Of a DNA stretch of 64,000 nt, positions 20,899 through 29,267 are shown piece after piece (the first letter of the stretch is position 1; each line of letters opens with the position of its first letter). Both the position numbers and the translations under genes were made by a program. Origin of the DNA: Pseudomonas sp. SG20056 (GTDB taxonomy: Bacteria; Pseudomonadota; Gammaproteobacteria; Pseudomonadales; Pseudomonadaceae); the NCBI RefSeq assembly GCF_031764535.1, contig NZ_CP134499.1, positions 930,001 through 994,000 of the forward strand, in the 5' to 3' direction. The notes under the pieces were generated by a model that was given only the letters and a program-made list of their open reading frames with translations, searched no databases and was not told where the DNA came from.

Positions 20899-22004
20899 TG
20901 CGCGACAACACCGCCGACTACCGCGACATCTTCCTCAATGATCTGCCGATGATGGACGCCCGTGCCCCGGTCGAGTTCAGCAAGGGTGCCTTCCCCGGCG
21001 TGCTCAACCTGCCGCTGATGGATGACAGCGAGCGCCAGCGCGTTGGCACCTGCTACAAGCAGCATGGCCAGGACGCCGCCATCGCGCTCGGCCATCAACT
21101 GGTCAGCGGTCAGGTCAAAGCCGAGCGGGTCGCGGCTTGGGCGGCGTTTGCCAAGGCCAATCCGCACGGCTATTTGTACTGCTTTCGCGGTGGCCTGCGC
21201 TCGCAGATCACCCAGCAATGGCTGGCCGAAGCCGGTATCGACTACCCACGGGTGATCGGCGGCTACAAGGCGATGCGCACCTTTTTGCTGGACACCACCC
21301 AGCATGCGGTGGATGAGTGCGATTTCGTGATCCTCGGCGGGCTGACCGGCACCGGTAAAACCGACGTGCTGGTGCAGTTGGACAACAGCCTGGACCTGGA
21401 AGGCCACGCCAACCACCGTGGCTCCAGCTTCGGCAAACGCGCCAGCGGCCAGCCGGCGCAGATCGACTTCGAAAACCGCCTGGCCATCGATCTGCTCAAG
21501 CAGCGCGCCCGTGGCACCGAGCAGTTTGTGCTGGAAGACGAAGGGCGCATGGTCGGCAGTTGTACCGTGCCGCTGGCGCTGTACCAGGGCATGCAGCAGT
21601 ACCCGCTGGTGTGGCTGGAAGATGCCTTCGAGGACCGCGTCGAGCGCATCCTGCGTGATTACGTGGTCAATCTGTGCGCCGAATTTATCGCCCTGCACGG
21701 TGAGGAAGAGGGCTTTCGACTCTACGCCGAGCGCCTGCTGCAAAGCCTTAGCAATATCCAGAAGCGCCTGGGCGGTGAGCGTTACCAGCGCTTGCTAGCC
21801 ATCATGCAGACGGCGCTGGATGAACAGCGCAGCGGGGCGGTTGCGCTGCACCGCGACTGGATTGCCGGATTGCTGCGCGAGTATTACGACCCGATGTACG
21901 CCTACCAGCGCGAGAGCAAAGCGGCGCGCATCGAGTTTTCCGGTGACCAGGCGGCGGTTATCGCCTACCTGACTGAGCGCAAGGCCAATCGTCAGACAGG
22001 TTGA
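20898..22004 (+). CDS. mnmH: tRNA 2-selenouridine synthase
   Basis: This 368-residue enzyme (also called SelU/YbbB) replaces sulfur by selenium at the wobble 2-thiouridine of tRNAs, using selenophosphate from SelD. The N-terminal rhodanese domain carries the catalytic cysteine in [10 protein letters not shown] (about residue 97), and a P-loop GLTGTGKTD follows at about 150. The remaining C-terminal domain, with KAMRTFLLD and YDPMYAYQ, is typical. ATG 20898 is chosen over a GTG one codon earlier because it overlaps the selD stop. It ends convergent to the MFS gene. Confidence 0.94.
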   Translation: MRDNTADYRDIFLNDLPMMDARAPVEFSKGAFPGVLNLPLMDDSERQRVGTCYKQHGQDAAIALGHQLVSGQVKAERVAAWAAFAKANPHGYLYCFRGGLRSQITQQWLAEAGIDYPRVIGGYKAMRTFLLDTTQHAVDECDFVILGGLTGTGKTDVLVQLDNSLDLEGHANHRGSSFGKRASGQPAQIDFENRLAIDLLKQRARGTEQFVLEDEGRMVGSCTVPLALYQGMQQYPLVWLEDAFEDRVERILRDYVVNLCAEFIALHGEEEGFRLYAERLLQSLSNIQKRLGGERYQRLLAIMQTALDEQRSGAVALHRDWIAGLLREYYDPMYAYQRESKAARIEFSGDQAAVIAYLTERKANRQTG

Positions 22005-22040
22005 GCTCGACCTCCAGCGGCCTGGCATATGAGTGCGGTG

Positions 22041-23261
22041 TTAGGTTTGCGCCGTTTCCTCGACGCCCTGCAGTGCTGGCTGTGGCGTACGGCCGAGTGT
22101 GATGGCGCCAGCCACAGCAAGCAGTGCCGCACCCGCAACCAGGAAGGCCGCCGAACTCCAGCCATACGCCTGGATCGCGCTGCCGATGGCGATGGGGCCG
22201 ATAACCTGGCCCAGGTTGTTGCCTTGAATAATCAGCCCCAGGACAACCGGCACAAGGCTCGCCAGCGGCATTGCAGTTGGCGCGGCAGACAGCAGTGTGG
22301 CGGGAATCAGTCCGCCAACAGCCGAGAAGATCACGCAGAGGATAAAGGTGGTCGTATCGGGAAACAGCGGTAGGAAGATGCCGATGCTGGTGATGCCCAT
22401 GGCCAGACTGGCGCCGGCGAGTAGCGTAGTCCTTGCTGTGCCGCGCGACAGGAGAACGCCTGCGGCAAGGTTGCCGAGGATATTCGCAACGGTCGCCAAT
22501 GCGCTCAACAAACCGGCGCTGCTGTGCGTTACCTCCATACGCTGCATCAGCAGCACGGGTAGAAAGCTGAACAGCGCGAAGAACATCAGGCTATAGAGCG
22601 CGAACATTGCGGCGAGCATGGCGGGCTCCCGGGTTGTGCAAACGTCGATTGCCTGCGCCTTCAGTCCGTGCCATGACCAGGCTTGCCGCTCAGCGGTGCT
22701 CGGTATAAGCAGTGACACCAAAAGGCAAACCACCAACGCCAACCCACAGCTGGTCCACCAAACTGTCCGCCAACTCTCGAACAGTGGCCCGGTGAGCATG
22801 GCAACGGCCATGCCCAGCGGCATAAAGCAACTCCACAAAGCGAAGGCGAAGTCGCGATCACCGCGCTCGCTCACCTGAGTCAGAATTGACGGTGCGGCGA
22901 CTGTAATTAGCAGAAAACCTGCACCCTCAATGATTCGCGACAGCAGAAGCGTCGGCAGATCCGTGGCCACGGCACCGCATGCTGCTCCAAGGGCTGTCGT
23001 AAGCAGGCCGAGGAGCAGAACACGTTGACTACCAACGCTGGCGATGAACGCCCCGGCCGGTATCCCGCCGATCAGCCCCAGCACGGCGAAAACCCCAGTC
23101 AGCCAACCAATGTCGGCAAGGCTAATACCCAAGTCCGTCTGTAGCATGGGCGCGGCGATGACTGCTTTGCCTACCTGCAGTGCTGCCACGACGCCGGCAC
23201 TGACGAGCAAAAATACGCTGGCCCAGCGGGTCGTCGCGAGTCTTTGTGTTGTGCTGGTCAT
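22041..23261 (-). CDS. MFS transporter
   Basis: This 406-residue major facilitator protein has about twelve membrane segments and a loop 2-3 motif with ASVGSQRVLLLG and a second-half counterpart. It resembles CynX/NimT-like and drug-exporter branches; the substrate is unknown. Its ATG overlaps the wrbA stop as TGATG, so it is in one operon with wrbA, and both are divergent from a LysR regulator. Export of a quinone or electrophile detoxified with WrbA is a reasonable but unproven idea. Confidence 0.88.
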   Translation of the reverse strand: MTSTTQRLATTRWASVFLLVSAGVVAALQVGKAVIAAPMLQTDLGISLADIGWLTGVFAVLGLIGGIPAGAFIASVGSQRVLLLGLLTTALGAACGAVATDLPTLLLSRIIEGAGFLLITVAAPSILTQVSERGDRDFAFALWSCFMPLGMAVAMLTGPLFESWRTVWWTSCGLALVVCLLVSLLIPSTAERQAWSWHGLKAQAIDVCTTREPAMLAAMFALYSLMFFALFSFLPVLLMQRMEVTHSSAGLLSALATVANILGNLAAGVLLSRGTARTTLLAGASLAMGITSIGIFLPLFPDTTTFILCVIFSAVGGLIPATLLSAAPTAMPLASLVPVVLGLIIQGNNLGQVIGPIAIGSAIQAYGWSSAAFLVAGAALLAVAGAITLGRTPQPALQGVEETAQT

Positions 23262-23887
23262 CACGCAGCCTCTTGCTTGCGTCCAGCAGCCAGCGCGATG
23301 GCTATGTCGGCGACATGCCGGCCCTGGAAGCGCGCGCCATCGAGTTCATTGGCACTGGGTTGACGATCACCGCCATCACCGTCATCGGCCAGGGTCGATG
23401 CACCATAGGGTGTACCGCCGGTAATCTGATCCATCCGCAGCTGGCCTTTGAAGCTGTAAGGCAGGCCGACCACGAGCATGCCGAGGTGAAACAGCACGGT
23501 GTGGGTGGATTGGAGCGTGGTTTCCTGTCCGCCATGTTGGCTGCCGGTGGAGGTGAAAGCGCTGCCCACTTTGCCCACCAGCTGGTCTTCAGCCCACAGC
23601 CTGCCGGTCTGGTCGAGGAAGTTCTTCATCTGCGCCGCCATGTTCCCGTAACGGGTCGGCGTGCCGATGATGATCGCGTCGTAGTCGGCAAGCTCGGCGG
23701 GAGTGGCGAGCGGGGCCTTTTGCTCGACCTTGTAACCCGACTTTCTGGCTGCCGTTTCCGGCACGAGTTCAGGCACGCGTTTGATATTTACCGTCGCACC
23801 CGCCAGTCGCGCGCCTTCTGCGACTGCAGCCGCCATGGTTTCGATGTGGCCATAGGATGAGTAATAGAGCACCAGTAACTTGATCAT
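23261..23887 (-). CDS. wrbA: NAD(P)H:quinone oxidoreductase, flavodoxin-like
   Basis: This 208-residue WrbA-type FMN protein reduces quinones by two electrons. The FMN phosphate-binding loop is [15 protein letters not shown] at the N-terminus, and [20 protein letters not shown] plus [12 protein letters not shown] form the flavin and active-site loops. I chose ATG 23887 after a TGAGG ribosome site; the longer open frame upstream has no family similarity. It is the first gene of the wrbA-MFS operon, divergent from the LysR gene 100 bases away. Confidence 0.93.
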   Translation of the reverse strand: MIKLLVLYYSSYGHIETMAAAVAEGARLAGATVNIKRVPELVPETAARKSGYKVEQKAPLATPAELADYDAIIIGTPTRYGNMAAQMKNFLDQTGRLWAEDQLVGKVGSAFTSTGSQHGGQETTLQSTHTVLFHLGMLVVGLPYSFKGQLRMDQITGGTPYGASTLADDGDGGDRQPSANELDGARFQGRHVADIAIALAAGRKQEAA

Positions 23888-23970
23888 TTTTGCCTCACTT
23901 GGTTTTTGTTGGTGGGCTAAGCGTGCTTCGTTTAACTGCTCTGCATAAGTGATATAAATTGCATCAAGTC

Positions 23971-23987
23971 GATCATCTGGAGTGATC
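23971..23987. promoter_or_regulatory. possible LysR operator overlapping the lysR ribosome site
   Basis: GATCATCTGGAGTGATC is an inverted repeat (GATCA/TGATC, seven-base centre) that also has a T-N11-A spacing. It directly precedes the LysR start codon and contains its CTGGAG ribosome site, a position that would suit autorepression. Confidence 0.35.
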
Positions 23988-24917
23988 ATGTTAGACGCGC
24001 TTACCCTCGATCAGATGCGTACCTTCGTCACGGTTGCCGACAGCGGCAGTTTCCGCGCGGCGGCTAACAAGCTGTATCGGGTGCAGTCCGGAGTGAGTGT
24101 CGCCATCGGCAATCTGGAGGCGCAGCTCGGCGTGCTGTTGTTTGACCGCTCAGGGCATCGGCCGGTGTTGACGCCCGAGGGCAAGGTGCTGCTCAGCAAT
24201 GCGCGGGATATTCTGCTGCGCGTCGATGCGTTGCGGGCCAAGGCGCGTGGGCTTGGCGATGGCCTGGAGCTCGAATTACCGATCTGCGTCGACACGCTCT
24301 TTCCCATCCACGAAGTGGGGCTGGCGATCGCCCAGGTGCGGGCGACTTACCCTTCGGTCACATTTCGCGTAGCGGTTGAGCCTCTCGGTGGCCCGCAGCT
24401 GGCGCTTAAAGAAAAGCGCTGCACCCTCGCCATCATGGTCGGCGAAGACTTCCGTGATCCGCGCATCACCTTCGAGGCACTGTGTTCGGTTGCCCAGGTA
24501 GCAGTGGTTGCTGCTGAGCATCCGCTGGCCAGGCAGGGCATCAGCCACACCAGTGGCGTTATGGAGTTTGCCGATCATCTGCAAATTGTCCTTTCCGACC
24601 CGTCTAAGGTTTCCGAGGGTCGCGATTTTGGTGTGGTATCGCCGCAAACCTGCCGCGTCAGTACCCAGGATGCCAAGCATGGGCTGATCCTGGCGGGTGT
24701 CGGTTGGGGACGATTGCCACTGTGGTTGGTGAAGCGCGATCTGGATGAGGGCCGCCTCGTTCGGCTCAGCACGAATTTGCTGGGGCGTAACGGTGAACTC
24801 GAATCCGAGGTGTATCTCGCGCACCGGCTCGATGAGCCCTTGGGCCCTGCCGCTCGGCAGTTTGCCGAAGCCTTGTTCTCTCTCAAAACGAGCAACGGCC
24901 CTGTGCCAACCACTTAG
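23988..24917 (+). CDS. LysR-family transcriptional regulator
   Basis: This 309-residue LysR protein has a winged helix-turn-helix at residues 1-65 ([44 protein letters not shown]) and a co-inducer-binding domain after residue 90. It probably controls the divergent wrbA-MFS operon. ATG 23988 has CTGGAG upstream; a GTG two codons earlier is possible. The effector is unknown. Confidence 0.92.
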   Translation: MLDALTLDQMRTFVTVADSGSFRAAANKLYRVQSGVSVAIGNLEAQLGVLLFDRSGHRPVLTPEGKVLLSNARDILLRVDALRAKARGLGDGLELELPICVDTLFPIHEVGLAIAQVRATYPSVTFRVAVEPLGGPQLALKEKRCTLAIMVGEDFRDPRITFEALCSVAQVAVVAAEHPLARQGISHTSGVMEFADHLQIVLSDPSKVSEGRDFGVVSPQTCRVSTQDAKHGLILAGVGWGRLPLWLVKRDLDEGRLVRLSTNLLGRNGELESEVYLAHRLDEPLGPAARQFAEALFSLKTSNGPVPTT

Positions 24918-24975
24918 CTCTGCTGAGCCACGCAAGCAGTGACTCCTGCTGCAGAAACATGCTCAATGCACTCGC

Positions 24976-25869
24976 TTATTGCAGAAGAGTTTCCGGCTCG
25001 ACAAGGCGGGCAAGCTTATCGGGATTGCGCATGATGAAGATGCCGGACAGATAGCCGTGCACATCAAAGCCGAAGCTAACCGAAGCCGTAATGCGTCCAT
25101 CCTCGAACAAAAGAACACCGCGCATCCCGTTGAGTTCGCTTGCACGCCATTCATAGGTTTTCCAGAAACCTCTGAGTTGGCCGGCGATAAACTCGAGCAC
25201 GCTCGACTTGCCAGAAAGTGGCTCTAGCAGAGTGACCGCTTTGCCGCCGCCGTCGGCTTTGAGTTGAATGTCTTCGGCCATTAGCGCCGCGAGGTGTGCC
25301 GTCGCCCCTGTGGTGATCGCTGTCTGAAACGCGTCGAGCAAGGTTTCCTGCCGCTCCAGTGTCACCATATTTCGGGCATCGCGCCTGCCGACATTGAGCC
25401 GTGCGCGTGAAACCAGCTTGCGGCAGGCTGCCTCTTGTATGCCCAAAGCAGCGGCAACCTGTGCATAGGGTTGCTCGAAAATATCGTGCAGCAGATAGGC
25501 GGCACGCTCTTTGGGCGCAAGGCGTTCGAGCAGAAGCAAGAACGCCATGGAAAGCGATGAAGACAGATCCGAGGCGTTTTGCGCTGTGTCGTCGCTGCGG
25601 AACTGGATCGGCTCCGGTAGCCACGCGCCAACATAGTCGACCCTGGCGTGTCGAGCCGCCCGCAACAGGTCGATGCAGCGGCGCGTGCATGTGGACGTTA
25701 GCCAGGCCGCTGGGTTATTGATCGTGTGTCTGTCAGCCTGGCTCCATTTGACAAAGGTATCCTGCACCGCGTCCTCGGCTTCGGCCAGCGAACCCAGAAT
25801 GCGATAGGCGAGGCCGGTCAGTTGCGCCCTCCGACTCTCAAATAGATTGATGGTGTGGCCTTTGCTCAT
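24976..25869 (-). CDS. ECF41-type RNA polymerase sigma factor with SnoaL-like tail
   Basis: This 297-residue sigma factor has region 2 at about 10-75 (FESRRAQLTGLAYRILGS, EDAVQDTFVKW), region 4 at about 125-180, and an extra C-terminal SnoaL-like domain of about 100 residues. All three ECF41 hallmark motifs are visible: WLPEP in the linker, DGGGK, and NPDKL near the end. In this group the tail replaces an anti-sigma factor and tunes activity. It lies one base after an AhpD/carboxymuconolactone-type gene, the normal ECF41 partner (COE class), in the same operon. Confidence 0.92.
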   Translation of the reverse strand: MSKGHTINLFESRRAQLTGLAYRILGSLAEAEDAVQDTFVKWSQADRHTINNPAAWLTSTCTRRCIDLLRAARHARVDYVGAWLPEPIQFRSDDTAQNASDLSSSLSMAFLLLLERLAPKERAAYLLHDIFEQPYAQVAAALGIQEAACRKLVSRARLNVGRRDARNMVTLERQETLLDAFQTAITTGATAHLAALMAEDIQLKADGGGKAVTLLEPLSGKSSVLEFIAGQLRGFWKTYEWRASELNGMRGVLLFEDGRITASVSFGFDVHGYLSGIFIMRNPDKLARLVEPETLLQ

Positions 25870-25870
25870 G

Positions 25871-26296
25871 TCAGTGCGCCGAAATCTGGATACGGTTCCA
25901 CAGATTGATCATCGCAATTGTCGCCGTCAGTGCGCTGATTTCTGCCTGGCTGAAATGCGTCTGCAGCTCTGAGCGCAGCGGCGCATAGTCGGTTTTGCGC
26001 TCAAGCTGTGTCAGTGCTTCGGTCCAGGCCAGCGCCGCGCGCTCCTTCGCCGAGAAATCGCTGCTTTGCTGCCAAACCACCAGGCGGTCGAGGCGGTCGT
26101 TGGTTTCGCCATCGGCGCGCGCTTCATGGCTGTGCATTTTCACGCAATAGGCGCAGGCGTTGAGCTGCGACGCGCGCAACTGCACGAGATGGTGCAGCTG
26201 CCGCTCAAGGCCGTGGGTGTCGATAGCAGCATGGACGTTTTCCAGTGCGGTAAAAACATCGGGAATGGCTTTGTAGTGATTCATGGTCGTACTCAT
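25871..26296 (-). CDS. carboxymuconolactone decarboxylase / AhpD-like protein
   Basis: This 141-residue AhpD-like protein has the redox motif CAYCVKMHSHEA, a CxxC with a downstream histidine typical of alkylhydroperoxidase-type carboxymuconolactone decarboxylase proteins. The physiological substrate is unknown. It starts at ATG 26296 after GAGG and is followed by the ECF41 sigma gene. Genes of this family are the usual targets of their neighbouring ECF41 factor, which fits the promoter found just upstream. Confidence 0.9.
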   Translation of the reverse strand: MSTTMNHYKAIPDVFTALENVHAAIDTHGLERQLHHLVQLRASQLNACAYCVKMHSHEARADGETNDRLDRLVVWQQSSDFSAKERAALAWTEALTQLERKTDYAPLRSELQTHFSQAEISALTATIAMINLWNRIQISAH

Positions 26297-26328
26297 CTCT
26301 GATCCTCACAGGGTGCGTTTACCTATAT

Positions 26329-26355
26329 GACGATCAGGCCACGCGCTATGTGACG
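26329..26355 (-). promoter_or_regulatory. ECF41-type promoter
   Basis: On the minus strand CGTCACA, a 16-base spacer and CGTC match the ECF41 consensus TGTCACA-N16-CGTC with one mismatch and exact spacing. It lies 33 bases upstream of the AhpD-like gene and points into the AhpD-sigma operon, so the sigma factor probably drives its own transcription. Confidence 0.75.
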
Positions 26356-26413
26356 TGAGTGCCTCTCAGGGATGGTTTAGCCGGTCTGCCAATCCGCTGG
26401 GGGAACATCCCTC

Positions 26414-27145
26414 AACCCGGTAGCTGCAAAGCTCGATGTTTCGGTCTATGCCTATGATCGGCGCGTTGAGGCTACGTGTCGGGCCAAGGTCGTGGATAAC
26501 CCGAGCTGGTCACCCAAGACCCTAAACAATGAGCTGGGGTATCTGCGTTCGGTCTACAACGAACTGCGCGGACTGGGTGTCATCACCTACGCCAACCCGT
26601 TGGCCCTGGGGAAGCCATTGAAGATCCAAGAACGGGAGTTGTCCTGGCTGACTGCTGAGCAAATCAGCGAACTGTTACAGGTCATCCGTGATCGCTGCGA
26701 CAACCCACACGTCGAGATCATCACGCTTATTTGTCTGGCTACCGGTGCTCGATGGTCAGAAGCCGAAAAGCTCAAGCCGACCGGACTACGTAATGGGGTG
26801 ATCACGTTCAGCGGAACCAAAAGCGGGAAAGTACGTTCTGTGCCGATTACTGCAGATCTGGAAGCCAAGATCCGCCAACACTGGAAACAGCATGGCCAAC
26901 CAAACGCGGCCATTACCTCGTTCCGCCGTGCCTTGGCCAAGACGACTATCCAGCTACCGAAAGGTCAAGCCGCTCACGGCCTCCGGCATACCTTCGCGAG
27001 CCACTTCATACAGAACGGCGGCAACATCCTTACCCTGCAGAAGATCCTGGGTCACTCCAGCTTGGCCATGACCATGCGCTATGCGCACTTGGCGCCGGAT
27101 CATCTGCAGGATGCATTACGCTTCGGGCCGCTCTCGTCGCTATAA
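26414..27145 (+). pseudogene. truncated tyrosine recombinase (Pf-like phage integrase), N-terminus lost
   Basis: The in-frame similarity to the complete integrase at 34715-35740 begins near NPVAAKLDVSVY (26414) and continues to the end, at roughly 70 % identity by eye. The catalytic domain is present: TGARWSEA (arginine), HGLRHTFASHF (HxxR) and LGHSSLAMTMRYAHL (tyrosine). About the first 110 residues, including the start, are missing, and the frame is closed upstream by a TAG at 26378. An internal GTG at 26492 could give a 217-residue fragment. It marks the decayed end of an earlier insertion of a related element. Confidence 0.8.
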
Positions 27146-27148
27146 ACA

Positions 27149-27170
27149 AATATTCCATTGATGGAATATT
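27149..27170. promoter_or_regulatory. palindromic operator of the toxin-antitoxin operon
   Basis: AATATTCCAT-TG-ATGGAATATT is a perfect ten-base inverted repeat placed four bases after the integrase remnant and 22 bases before the toxin gene. It is the expected type of site for autoregulation by the HigA-like antitoxin. Confidence 0.7.
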
Positions 27171-27192
27171 CCTTTGAGGCTATATTTTCGAC

Positions 27193-27558
27193 ATGACTTG
27201 GGATATCGAATACACCGACGAGTTCGGTGACTGGTGGGAAAGCCTATCTGCTGATGAGCAAGAATCTGTTGCTGTCTCAGTCCGGCTCCTGGAAGAACGA
27301 GGCCCGACACTCGGGTTTCCGCATAGCAGCGGAATCAATGGCTCACGCCATGGCCATATGCGGGAGCTGAGAACACAGCACGAAGGTCGACCATACAGAA
27401 CCCTGTACGCGTTTGACCCCAGGCGGTCGGCTATTTTGCTGATCGGTGGCGACAAGACTGGCGATGGTCGTTGGTATGAAATCAACGTTCCGCTGTCCGA
27501 CCGTCTATATGACGAACATCTGGAACAGCTTCGAAAGGAGGGCTTGATAGATGGCTAA
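27193..27558 (+). CDS. RelE/ParE-superfamily toxin, HigB-like
   Basis: This 121-residue basic-acidic small protein has the pattern of Gp49/HigB-type toxins: WDIEYTDEFGDWWESL at the N-terminus, HMRELRTQHEGRPYRTLYAF in the core and GDKTGDGRWYEINV at the end. Such toxins cleave mRNA on the ribosome. Toxin precedes antitoxin, as in higBA. The end overlaps the antitoxin gene by eight bases. The Pf4 phage of P. aeruginosa also carries a toxin-antitoxin pair just after its integrase, so the placement is familiar. Confidence 0.85.
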   Translation: MTWDIEYTDEFGDWWESLSADEQESVAVSVRLLEERGPTLGFPHSSGINGSRHGHMRELRTQHEGRPYRTLYAFDPRRSAILLIGGDKTGDGRWYEINVPLSDRLYDEHLEQLRKEGLIDG

Positions 27559-27883
27559 GAAATTTGCAGAGCTACGCGCAAAGATGGCTCCTGAGACTCA
27601 GGCCAGAGTAGAGGCCAAAGCCCAAGAGCTGCTTGCAGAAATGCCACTCAATGAACTGCGCCAGGCGCGTGGTCTTTCACAAAAGGTGCTGGCCGAGGTG
27701 CTGCATGTACAGCAGCCATCCATAGCCAAAATGGAAAGGCGTACTGACATGTACATTTCCACCTTGCGCAGTCATATCGAAGCCATGGGCGGTCAACTGG
27801 ATGTCATTGCTCGTTTTCCTGATGGCTCAGTGAAAATCAGCAATTTTTCAGACCTCGAAAGCGACCTTCTCCAGCAGGCTTAA
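27551..27883 (+). CDS. XRE-family antitoxin, HigA-like
   Basis: This 110-residue antitoxin has a helix-turn-helix at about 35-90, with LNELRQARGLSQKVLAEVL and QQPSIAKMERRTDMYISTL. It should bind the preceding toxin and the palindrome at 27149-27170. An N-terminal helical segment of about 30 residues is probably part of the toxin-binding face. It is translationally coupled to the toxin gene. Confidence 0.85.
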   Translation: MAKKFAELRAKMAPETQARVEAKAQELLAEMPLNELRQARGLSQKVLAEVLHVQQPSIAKMERRTDMYISTLRSHIEAMGGQLDVIARFPDGSVKISNFSDLESDLLQQA

Positions 27884-27902
27884 ATTCGACACCCAAAGAA
27901 AA

Positions 27903-27935
27903 AAACCTGACTTTCTCTAGGAAAATCAGGGGTTT
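27903..27935 (+). terminator. probable terminator after the toxin-antitoxin pair
   Basis: AAACCTGA and TCAGGGGTTT can pair across a 15-base loop, 20 bases after the antitoxin stop. The AGGAAAATCAGGG part (27919-27931) recurs exactly at 36519-36531 beside the second att copy. Confidence 0.45.
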
Positions 27936-27964
27936 ATTTGGTGGGCCGGGGGGATTTGAACCCA
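27935..27964 (-). other. att-like sequence resembling a tRNA 3' end (left copy)
   Basis: Read on the minus strand, GGGTTCAAATCC followed by a G/C-rich stretch and CCACCA looks like the T-arm, acceptor and CCA end of a tRNA gene, but no complete tRNA can be folded from the bases that follow. The 17 bases TATTTGGTGGGCCGGGG (27935-27951) are repeated exactly at 36545-36561. It is most likely an attachment site left by integrases of the type encoded on both sides. Confidence 0.65.
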
Positions 27965-28430
27965 TTCCAAACACCACGCAATACGCCGCTGTAGTCCGCT
28001 AAACCAAGTAGATCAGAGGGTTGCGAATTGCGCTATCCCGCATTGGTCGGCTTTGCCTTGCTGTGACTGTGACACTTTTGGGACGCCCTCATTTGCGCCG
28101 AGGAAAATCGAACCCTCTGTTTCTACCTCCGCTAAGCCTTGCTATTACTGGGCTCTAGCTAACCCACACCCTCTTTGATCCGCTTTTCTTCGCTCTGATT
28201 TCGACACTTTTCGATACGCCAGCTAGACAGGCTTGAGGCCGAGCAGTAGCGTCTAGCCATCACCGCACCTTGGCTGAACTAGACCGTGGGCCTTTCATAT
28301 CGCTTTTTCCCCTACCTGAGTTGCGTTTCTCATTCGTGCATCTTTGCAAAACAAGGGATTACAACATGACAACGGACGTTATCAGACGCCTCAAGGTGTG
28401 TTATGCGACAGCAATGTCTTCTAATTAATA
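27965..28430. other. non-coding segment with repeated GACACTTTT motifs
   Basis: I see no gene in this 466-base stretch. GACACTTTTGGGAC at 28071 and GACACTTTTCGATAC at 28203 resemble the pair GACACTTTCGGGAC (36466) and its inverted partner at the other end of the element. They may be integrase arm sites. No integron integrase gene lies here although a cassette array starts directly after. Confidence 0.45.
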
Positions 28431-28442
28431 GTTATACCTAAA
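28431..28442 (+). repeat. integron core site at the start of the first cassette
   Basis: GTTATACCTAAA is the exact reverse complement of TTTAGGTATAAC at 29180-29191, the R'' end of the first attC. This is the relation expected between the two ends of one integrated cassette, with recombination after the first G. Whether the sequence to the left is a former attI is not clear. Confidence 0.7.
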
Positions 28443-28452
28443 GAGAGAATCG

Positions 28453-29184
28453 ATGCGTCTAATAATCCCCTGCATGCAGTGCCTACAAGAATTTGGTCGG
28501 CCATCTGGAGAGTTTGCACGCGTCGAATTTAAAGATGACGGCTGTTATGAAGTCACTTGCTCTTTTGGCCATGCAACCGTAACAGTCCTTCAGCAGCATA
28601 AATTTGAAGTTCTATTTGACATTGGCGCTCACGCAATATTGGACGGATATTATCGCGAGGCTGTCTCATCATTTACATCTAGTCTTGAGCGCTTTTACGA
28701 ATTTGCAATTCGAATTTTTCTTGAAAAAACCACCGAATCTGACGCGTTATTTCAATCCGTTTGGAAATCTGTCTCCAGTCAATCAGAGCGTCAACTTGGT
28801 GCCTTCATATTTCTCTGGGCAACTCATTTCAAAGAAGCAGCATCCCTTCTCCCCCAAGGCATGATCACCTTCAGAAATGAAGTTATCCACAAAGGAAAAA
28901 TTCCATCTAGAGATGAAGCCATAAAATATGGGAACTCTGTCTTGGAAGTTCTCAGGCCAAAATTGAAAGCCCTCCAGAAAAACTTTCCCGATCAAGTTGG
29001 AAACTCGGTGTTTCGCCAAATTCGAGGCAGCGCAGAAAAAGCTAGCAACCAAATTCAAGTAGCTACAATGTGTGCTGCAACAATCATAAGCCTCAGCAAC
29101 GGCGAACCAAGTCACCATGAAAAAAGTCTTGAGGAACATCTAATTTCATTGAATGAATCGCGAAAACTGTTTGGTTCAGTTTAG
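28453..29184 (+). CDS. cassette-borne protein with zinc-ribbon start and HEPN-like motif
   Basis: This 243-residue protein is not recognised as a named family. It begins with CMQC and a second pair of possible ligands, hinting at a small zinc ribbon. A helical core follows, and R141-NEVI-H146 fits the R-x4-6-H signature of HEPN domains, which are often RNases in toxin-antitoxin and phage-defence systems. It fills the first integron cassette, with a GAGAG ribosome site just inside the cassette. The base composition is clearly more AT-rich than the core genome. An RNase role is only a hypothesis. Confidence 0.75.
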   Translation: MRLIIPCMQCLQEFGRPSGEFARVEFKDDGCYEVTCSFGHATVTVLQQHKFEVLFDIGAHAILDGYYREAVSSFTSSLERFYEFAIRIFLEKTTESDALFQSVWKSVSSQSERQLGAFIFLWATHFKEAASLLPQGMITFRNEVIHKGKIPSRDEAIKYGNSVLEVLRPKLKALQKNFPDQVGNSVFRQIRGSAEKASNQIQVATMCAATIISLSNGEPSHHEKSLEEHLISLNESRKLFGSV

Positions 29185-29261
29185 GTATAACAACTGGTTC
29201 AAACCGTTCGCTTCGCTCACTGGGACGGGCTAAAGCCCTCCCCTTAACAAAACGTTAGGGT
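29180..29261 (+). repeat. integron attC site 1
   Basis: The site runs from R'' GTATAAC (29185-29191) to R' GTTAGGG (29254-29260). Between them lies a foldable centre with AACTGGTTC, TTCGCTTCGCTCACTGGGA and GGGCTAAAGCCC, the arrangement of Pseudomonas chromosomal-integron attC sites of about 76 bases. It closes the first cassette. Confidence 0.88.
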
Positions 29262-29267
29262 TTACAC

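Noticed and set aside
27935..28020. Possible functional tRNA gene
   Set aside because: Only the T-arm and CCA-end part can be read; the acceptor count is one base short and no D or anticodon arm can be formed from the adjoining bases.
27965..28430. Integron integrase gene expected beside the cassette array
   Set aside because: No open frame of suitable size or tyrosine-recombinase motif on either strand in this gap; the two integrases in the window are Pf-type and not IntI-like.
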